A stretch of DNA of 15,357 nucleotides. Origin: CAYSVN01 sp964434585. GTDB taxonomy: Bacteria; Patescibacteriota; Gracilibacteria; Peribacterales; Peribacteraceae. The stretch spans positions 1-15,357 of the forward strand of contig CAYSVN010000025.1 in assembly GCA_964434585.1 (NCBI GenBank), given 5' to 3'. Below, in pieces: positions 14,670 to 15,357 of the stretch (the first letter of the stretch is position 1; the number at the start of each line of letters is the position of its first letter). The translations under genes were made by a program, and so were the position numbers. Under the pieces are notes generated by a model, which saw only the letters and a list, made by a program, of their open reading frames with translations, was not told the DNA's origin and did not search any database.

Positions 14670-14999
14670 GTGGAAATGTTTAGAGCAGTAGGATACATGT
14701 GTGCTGGTTTTGCTATTGGCGCACTGTTCCTCTTTGTAACAACGCAGGCTGTTGACTACGCTGAGCGTGACACTAATCAGGAACGAAATGTTGAAATGAT
14801 TGGACAGGAGTCTAAATCAACAACAGTGTTTAATGTCCCTTTGAAAGAAGGTGTTCCAATGACTAAAGCAGAAAAAGATAAACTATCAATTCACTTCTTT
14901 CTTCTTTGGTTCATGTCCTCCGCACTTGTTGGTGTGGCAGACATTGCGCGTGGCGCTAATCGATGTGCGCAAGCGCTCGAGAAAAAATCAGCTGACTAA
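14670..14999 (+). CDS. Small two-helix membrane protein, 109 aa
   Basis: This membrane protein of unknown function has a first transmembrane segment near residues 6-27 (VGYMCAGFAIGALFLFVTT). A polar loop of about 45 residues follows, then a second segment near 74-92 (FFLLWFMSSALVGVADIA) and a basic tail. The GTG at 14670 is chosen over the ATG six bases on because AAGGA (14657-14661) is 8 nt from GTG and 14 nt from ATG. Unlike many neighbours it has a real leader of about 40 nt. A strong terminator follows 27 nt after its stop, so it is a single-gene unit divergent from prfB. Confidence 0.7.
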   Translation: MEMFRAVGYMCAGFAIGALFLFVTTQAVDYAERDTNQERNVEMIGQESKSTTVFNVPLKEGVPMTKAEKDKLSIHFFLLWFMSSALVGVADIARGANRCAQALEKKSAD

Positions 15000-15026
15000 G
15001 TTAGTAAGTTGGTAGAAAATTGCGAC

Positions 15027-15057
15027 AAAGAGCAGGCCGTGTGTCTGCTCTTTTTTT
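15027..15057 (+). terminator. Strong Rho-independent terminator
   Basis: AAAGAGCAG (15027-15035) pairs perfectly with CTGCTCTTT (15045-15053) around a 9-nt loop and runs into a T tract ending at 15057. It terminates the 14670-14999 gene. Confidence 0.92.
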
Positions 15058-15357
15058 AGGTTCCAAATAAATCAACAAAGCTTTACCTATGTTCATTTTT
15101 GTCGATACAAAAACGAACCAAAAAAATCATGGCAAACAAAACTCTCTCGTGTTGTGCTATCTGTTCACGTCAAAGTCTATAGAAATCATCTATATTTGTT
15201 TCTCGGACGCCCTTGTTTCGGGTGGTTAAATGATCGACTTCTCCGCTCACAGAGCACAAGCTACTCGTTCAGACATGGTTTGCCATAAAAGTTTGAAACT
15301 CACTCGCGCTCCCGAGAGGGCGTACTAGTAACTTGCAAGGGAATGAGCGCCCGTCCG
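15058..15357. other. Gene-free right end
   Basis: After the terminator no credible gene is visible to the edge. Besides repeat copy B there is only a G/C-richer tail with small self-complementary words (CTCGCGCTCCCGAG near 15303; GGGCG / CGCCC near 15318-15352). Confidence 0.6.
15087..15286. repeat. Modular intergenic element, copy B
   Basis: This copy has the same three blocks as copy A, without the inserted repeat pair. GTTCATTTTTGT (15091-15102) and ACAAAAACGAAC (15107-15118) form a hairpin with a 4-nt loop and one mismatch. ATGGCAAAC (15129-15137) and GTTTGCCAT (15278-15286) are exact inverted repeats enclosing 140 nt. On the minus strand the 9-bp stem closes a long loop that is followed by the short hairpin, a layout that could be a structured RNA. 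No coding frame is present. Confidence 0.6.

Noticed and set aside
15087..15286. Retron-like msr/msd or riboswitch
   Set aside because: The closing 9-bp stem with a long loop looks suggestive, but no reverse transcriptase gene is adjacent, no known aptamer core is visible and no downstream gene starts within the window.

Overview
The window looks like a chromosomal stretch of a small-genome, moderately AT-rich bacterium. My best guess is a member of the Patescibacteria (Candidate Phyla Radiation). The reasons are housekeeping genes (rpoB, serS, ftsK, prfB) scattered singly among short unique lipoprotein and membrane-protein genes, divergent but complete motifs in those proteins, and intergenic regions full of small palindromic repeats. 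This placement is inference; no 16S or ribosomal protein gene is present. The code appears standard: TGA and TAA are used as stops and a release factor 2 gene is present. Two runs of ten Ns (6372-6381 and 11638-11647) mark scaffold gaps, so this is an assembled draft.

Layout: 1-2762 is the 5' three quarters of rpoB on the minus strand, running off the left edge. It is divergent from a lipoprotein gene (3040-3891), followed by serS (3939-5222) and a large beta-propeller-like lipoprotein (5282-7567). A small pair of overlapping membrane-protein genes (7614-7781 with a TTG start, 7778-7966) ends at a terminator and converges on a FabG-like short-chain dehydrogenase (8021-8752, minus). Then come ftsK (9003-11264), a long hairpin, and a small minus-strand membrane protein broken by a gap (11356-11774). 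A cysteine-rich small lipoprotein (11964-12272) and a tRNA-Ala(GGC) (12321-12397, minus) follow. The stretch 12398-12821 has no gene and holds a broken tRNA copy and nested repeats. A membrane-anchored hypothetical protein with a damaged or unusual 5' end (12930-13364) converges on prfB (13494-14603, minus). Finally there is a two-helix membrane protein (14670-14999) with a textbook terminator, and a gene-free repeat region to the right edge.

How it fits together: apart from the 7614/7778 pair, each gene appears to have its own promoter, so this is mostly a series of single-gene transcription units. Transcription (RpoB), translation (SerRS, tRNA-Ala, RF2) and division (FtsK) genes alternate with envelope proteins of unknown role. 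The most striking regulatory feature is that several -10 boxes lie only 6-10 nt before the start codon with no Shine-Dalgarno sequence, which implies leaderless or nearly leaderless mRNAs. A few small membrane-protein genes instead carry Shine-Dalgarno-like leaders.

I did not find a clear new defence, secretion or biosynthetic system. The most unusual material is intergenic: a modular repeat present in two copies (about 12576-12725 and 15087-15286), one carrying a second inverted-repeat pair in its loop, and a copy of the 5' half of a tRNA split by a 20-nt palindrome.
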